A stretch of DNA of 64,000 nt from Candidatus Poribacteria bacterium (lineage in GTDB: Bacteria > Poribacteria > WGA-4E > WGA-3G). Location of the stretch: positions 16,248 through 80,247 of the forward strand of contig JAJDWI010000004.1 of NCBI GenBank assembly GCA_022825665.1, in the 5' to 3' direction. The first letter of the stretch is position 1. Every line of letters starts with the position of its first letter. The notes under the pieces are model-generated. The model had not been told where the DNA came from and ran no database searches. It saw only the letters and a program-made list of their open reading frames with translations. Positions 60,782-64,000 of this stretch are shown in pieces. The position numbers and the translations under genes were made by a program.

Positions 60782-63106
60782 TTATACCAATCCGGCACGT
60801 TTTCGTAGGAACCATTCAAGACAGAGAAGCAGGAGGATTATTCCAAAAATCATGGGCAGATCCCAGATGTCAACATCAGTTATTTCTGAGGTTGCACTCT
60901 CAACCAAAGAAATCTGATTGACCAATTGGCTTGCTTCGTCAATTGGATAGTACTTGCCACCGCTCATATTTGCGAGGTTTGTTAGTAACGGTACATTCAG
61001 TGCTGCATCGCTGAACTCTGCAAAAGAGGGTTTAACCTCAAAAAGTGCTTGCTGTTTACCGAGGTTTTCACCAGCAAGTGTTCCAGTCGCAGTGACGGTA
61101 TATTCGCCATATTGATTTGGCACAAATCGTGCTGTGTATAAACCATCTTTACCTAACACCTGTTCAAGTTGTAGTTCCTTTCGTGTGCCTTTCTCGTCAA
61201 CAACGACAGCACGCACCTTCGCATCATTTGTCAATGCAAAGGTTTCATCCGTTACAGTTACTTCGATGATGACGGGTTCCTTCAATGTATATTCGGTTTT
61301 CGCAATGTCAAGTTTGAGAGCAGATTTGTGGGCAGTTGTTAACCATTTTGCTGTTTGCCTCCAGAATCGGTGATGGCTGTCATCTTTACTTTCCTGCGAC
61401 ATTTGCCAACGAAATGTATTGTGAGGCGTGAACACCATGACACGACCTGCATTGTAATTGTGGGTTGCCATGAGGATACGATTGCCAAATTCATTTCGGT
61501 CACTTGGATGTTCAGCAAGCACTGTTGCCCCTGCTTTTGCGCGTTTGACTTTACTGTAACGGAAAAGCTCAGGCATCTGATCCCAACGTTTTTGATTATC
61601 AGTTGGGTCATCTGTTAATTCCATCAACTGTTCCGTTTTGCCCTCTGTTGTCAGTTTTAATTTGAATCCTTTTGGATGTGGAATTTGAGCAGGTGACAGA
61701 TGTGAGGGAATAGCTTTGGGGGGTTCCCCTAACTCCAATTCAACCGGAAGTAATTCCGCTATTGGTGTGTTAAGATATGAACCTGTTACGTTTGGATTCC
61801 CTAATGATCTCAAACCGCCTAACATCAAAAACCCTCCACCACGCGTTCGGACAAATTCAACCGTATTCTCAAGTTGGGTAGGTGTAAATTCGGAAGCAGC
61901 AATGTTGCCAAAAATTATCGCATCAAATCTGAAGAGATCTTCTTTTGTGTCTGGATATAAATTGAAGTTCTGAGTTGAACTATCTTGAGTACCACCAAAA
62001 CTACGATCACTGGTTGTAAATCGTACAGTCAACACAATATTCGGGTCATCTTCTAAGGCACGCCTAATGAATTTAAATCCCCAAAACGGATTAGAAACGA
62101 ATAAAACCTTTACACGTTTGGTCGGGGCTACTTTCAGAATGAACGTTTTGGTATTGTTTTGTGGGATCGCTTCGTCTGTTTCAGGCAGAATTTGCACCTC
62201 ATATTTTTGGGTGCCTGGGTGGCGAGGTGTAAATTTGAAGGGAACGCGAACTGTGTCGTTTTTTACAGACATCGGTACCGATTCAAGAATACGTCCGTTC
62301 TCAATTAGTTGAATCGTTGCCTTCTTTGGTGCATTTCCTGTACGTCTGACGGTAGCGGTTATTTCAACGGGGAAATCTTCTTCTGCGTTACGCGGAGCAT
62401 CTACTTTTACCAATTCAAGGTCAGGAACACCTTCTTCGGATCCTATGCCAACTGTATGAATTGGCACTTTCCTTTCGCGGATTTGCATCACAAGTTTTTG
62501 TATATCTGTCCCGCTCCTATCCACACCATCAGTAAAAAGGACAATACCGGAAAGCGGAATACCTTGTAAATCATCAAGTGCTTCAGTTATGGCATTTGGA
62601 ATATTTGTATTTTCTCCTTCTGCGTTTGCTAAAACTGCATTTGGAATCCGTTGCGCATCAGTATCAAACCCAAATAACCGCACCTTAAACTTGTTCGCAT
62701 CCAATTCCTTTAGTAGTCCGTTGCTATCTTCAGGATTGTCCCCGAATAGTAGTTGATTTGCTCTATTCAGTCTCGATTCACCTTCGTCAGAATCGGTTAT
62801 CTGCATGCTCTTGGAACGATCAACCATTACTAAGAGGTAGGAATCATCCGGATTGTTTTGATAAATAGTGAGGAATGGTTTGAGCAAACAGAAGGCGAGG
62901 AAACATAGTACAATAGTACGCAGGACAATGAGAAATCCTCGAAATACCCGTCCAGACCGTCCTCTTGCACTCCGATATGCCCAAATGGTTGCTGCAACAA
63001 GCGCGACCATTAGGACAAAGATAAGAAGTCCCGGTATTGGAATACCAAACGAGAAATCCCCTTCCCGAAAGACATCAATCGGGTACTTCATGAGTTGTTC
63101 AAACAT
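60782..63106 (-). CDS. Large VWA/BatA-like membrane protein with glutamine-amidotransferase-like region
   Basis: VMVDRSKSMQITDSDEGESRLNRA, LFTDGVDRSGTD, GGGFLMLGGLRSLGNPNVTGSYLNTPIAELLPVEL; TM helices at both ends. Confidence 0.85.
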   Translation of the reverse strand: MFEQLMKYPIDVFREGDFSFGIPIPGLLIFVLMVALVAATIWAYRSARGRSGRVFRGFLIVLRTIVLCFLAFCLLKPFLTIYQNNPDDSYLLVMVDRSKSMQITDSDEGESRLNRANQLLFGDNPEDSNGLLKELDANKFKVRLFGFDTDAQRIPNAVLANAEGENTNIPNAITEALDDLQGIPLSGIVLFTDGVDRSGTDIQKLVMQIRERKVPIHTVGIGSEEGVPDLELVKVDAPRNAEEDFPVEITATVRRTGNAPKKATIQLIENGRILESVPMSVKNDTVRVPFKFTPRHPGTQKYEVQILPETDEAIPQNNTKTFILKVAPTKRVKVLFVSNPFWGFKFIRRALEDDPNIVLTVRFTTSDRSFGGTQDSSTQNFNLYPDTKEDLFRFDAIIFGNIAASEFTPTQLENTVEFVRTRGGGFLMLGGLRSLGNPNVTGSYLNTPIAELLPVELELGEPPKAIPSHLSPAQIPHPKGFKLKLTTEGKTEQLMELTDDPTDNQKRWDQMPELFRYSKVKRAKAGATVLAEHPSDRNEFGNRILMATHNYNAGRVMVFTPHNTFRWQMSQESKDDSHHRFWRQTAKWLTTAHKSALKLDIAKTEYTLKEPVIIEVTVTDETFALTNDAKVRAVVVDEKGTRKELQLEQVLGKDGLYTARFVPNQYGEYTVTATGTLAGENLGKQQALFEVKPSFAEFSDAALNVPLLTNLANMSGGKYYPIDEASQLVNQISLVESATSEITDVDIWDLPMIFGIILLLLCLEWFLRKRAGLV

Positions 63107-63562
63107 TATTTATGTAACCTCTACCAACAGAATTATCCTGAAATAAGAAGGTATTATGCATTATGACGATTGTATGTTGTTATTTGTTCATACTATTATA
63201 CCTGTAAGTGTTGTATTTGTTCAACCTATTTTGCGGGATTATACCATTTCTAAAAAATAAAGTGCCATTTTCGGGGAATACTCATAGGATCTACCTCGAA
63301 TCAACGCCAAGTGCGCTTTTGGCATTCCCGGTTATAAACGTCTCACCTCATCAATTGTAATTTTTTCCTAATGAATCGGAATCAACGCTAAATGCGCTTA
63401 TAGCATTTGGCTGGACTTTAGTGTTTATGTCGGAGGTCGTTTCCGATCCCTCCAACCTACCAGACTTTATGTGAAAATGTGGGTGAAGAAACCTCACCCT
63501 TACGATAATGTAATACCATTTCTAAATGATAACAGGACATTATTTGGTAGGTCGGGTAGATT

Positions 63563-63985
63563 TAGTTGTTTTTTAGTTGTTTTTTTTATATTTTTGGATA
63601 AGTGCCCTCGATCCTGTATTGGTAAGGGTTTAAGCCGACTTTTTTTGTTGGAGAAATTTAAAAAAAACAACTACAAGCAAGTTTTTTTAGTTGTTTTTTC
63701 GGTTTTTGTGTTTGGTATGTTATCATCGCATTGCAAAAATTTTATTTGATTTATTTGAAGATTTCGTTTTTGGATTTGGTTGATTGTCATTGGGTTCCTC
63801 AATTTTGTAAGTTGTGAATTGGATGTTAGGTTATATTATACTTGATGGTCATTTGGTTGAGTAGTGTTATTGATTTTGATAACAATATATATCCAATATG
63901 TTTGATGTGCGTTTCAGTTTTTGGTTTAGTTTTCAGTATTGTCTGAACCAGGATTTTCAAGATTTCAGGATTTTCAGGATAAGAG
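63563..63985 (-). repeat. Interspersed repeat family, copy C
   Basis: Minus strand: CTTATCCTGAAAATCCTGAAATCTTG..GGTTCAGACAA block, ACATATTGGATATATATTGTT (63901-63881, 21 bp identical to 39845-39865), K/N/T-rich mini-ORF 63790-63671, private hairpin AAAAAACAACTA/TAGTTGTTTTTT. Confidence 0.6.
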
Positions 63986-64000
63986 ATTTATATGCCAATG

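Overview
This 64 kb low-to-mid GC bacterial window appears chromosomal. Gene content (C25/PorV-like pair, sulfatase plus formylglycine-generating-enzyme-like gene, dispersed repeats, several IS families) is compatible with a Candidatus Poribacteria-like lineage, but that assignment is inference. It contains a replication-origin-type cluster (dnaA, AT-rich iteron region, recF, DUF721, gyrB, gyrA), purE, a 6.5 kb C25/PorU-like gene followed by a PorV-like gene, an anmK/NamZ/serine-hydrolase muropeptide-recycling cluster, pgi, an NtrY/NtrX-like two-component pair, gspG-like and prepilin peptidase genes, tilS-hpt next to a tRNA with CAU anticodon, VWA/MoxR genes, SDR/AKR/TIM-barrel metabolic genes, an ISKra4-type IS and an IS630-type IS. 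The main discovery is a compact structured RNA present twice, at 18029-18111 (+) and 54385-54463 (-). Both copies have the same three-way-junction architecture: 8-bp P1, 8-bp P2a, 7-nt bulge, 8-bp P2b, 5-bp P3 with an 8-nt loop, and a 7-bp bulge-loop pseudoknot. Nearly every helix differs in sequence between copies but keeps pairing, while P2a (GGATAGGA/TCCTATCC) is invariant. Both sit exactly 5 nt downstream of a TTGACT-N17-(-10) promoter. Other leads are an origin-like array of TTGATAATAAC iterons beside a DnaA with a diverged DNA-recognition signature, and a three-copy interspersed element carrying copy-private A/T-flanked hairpins.
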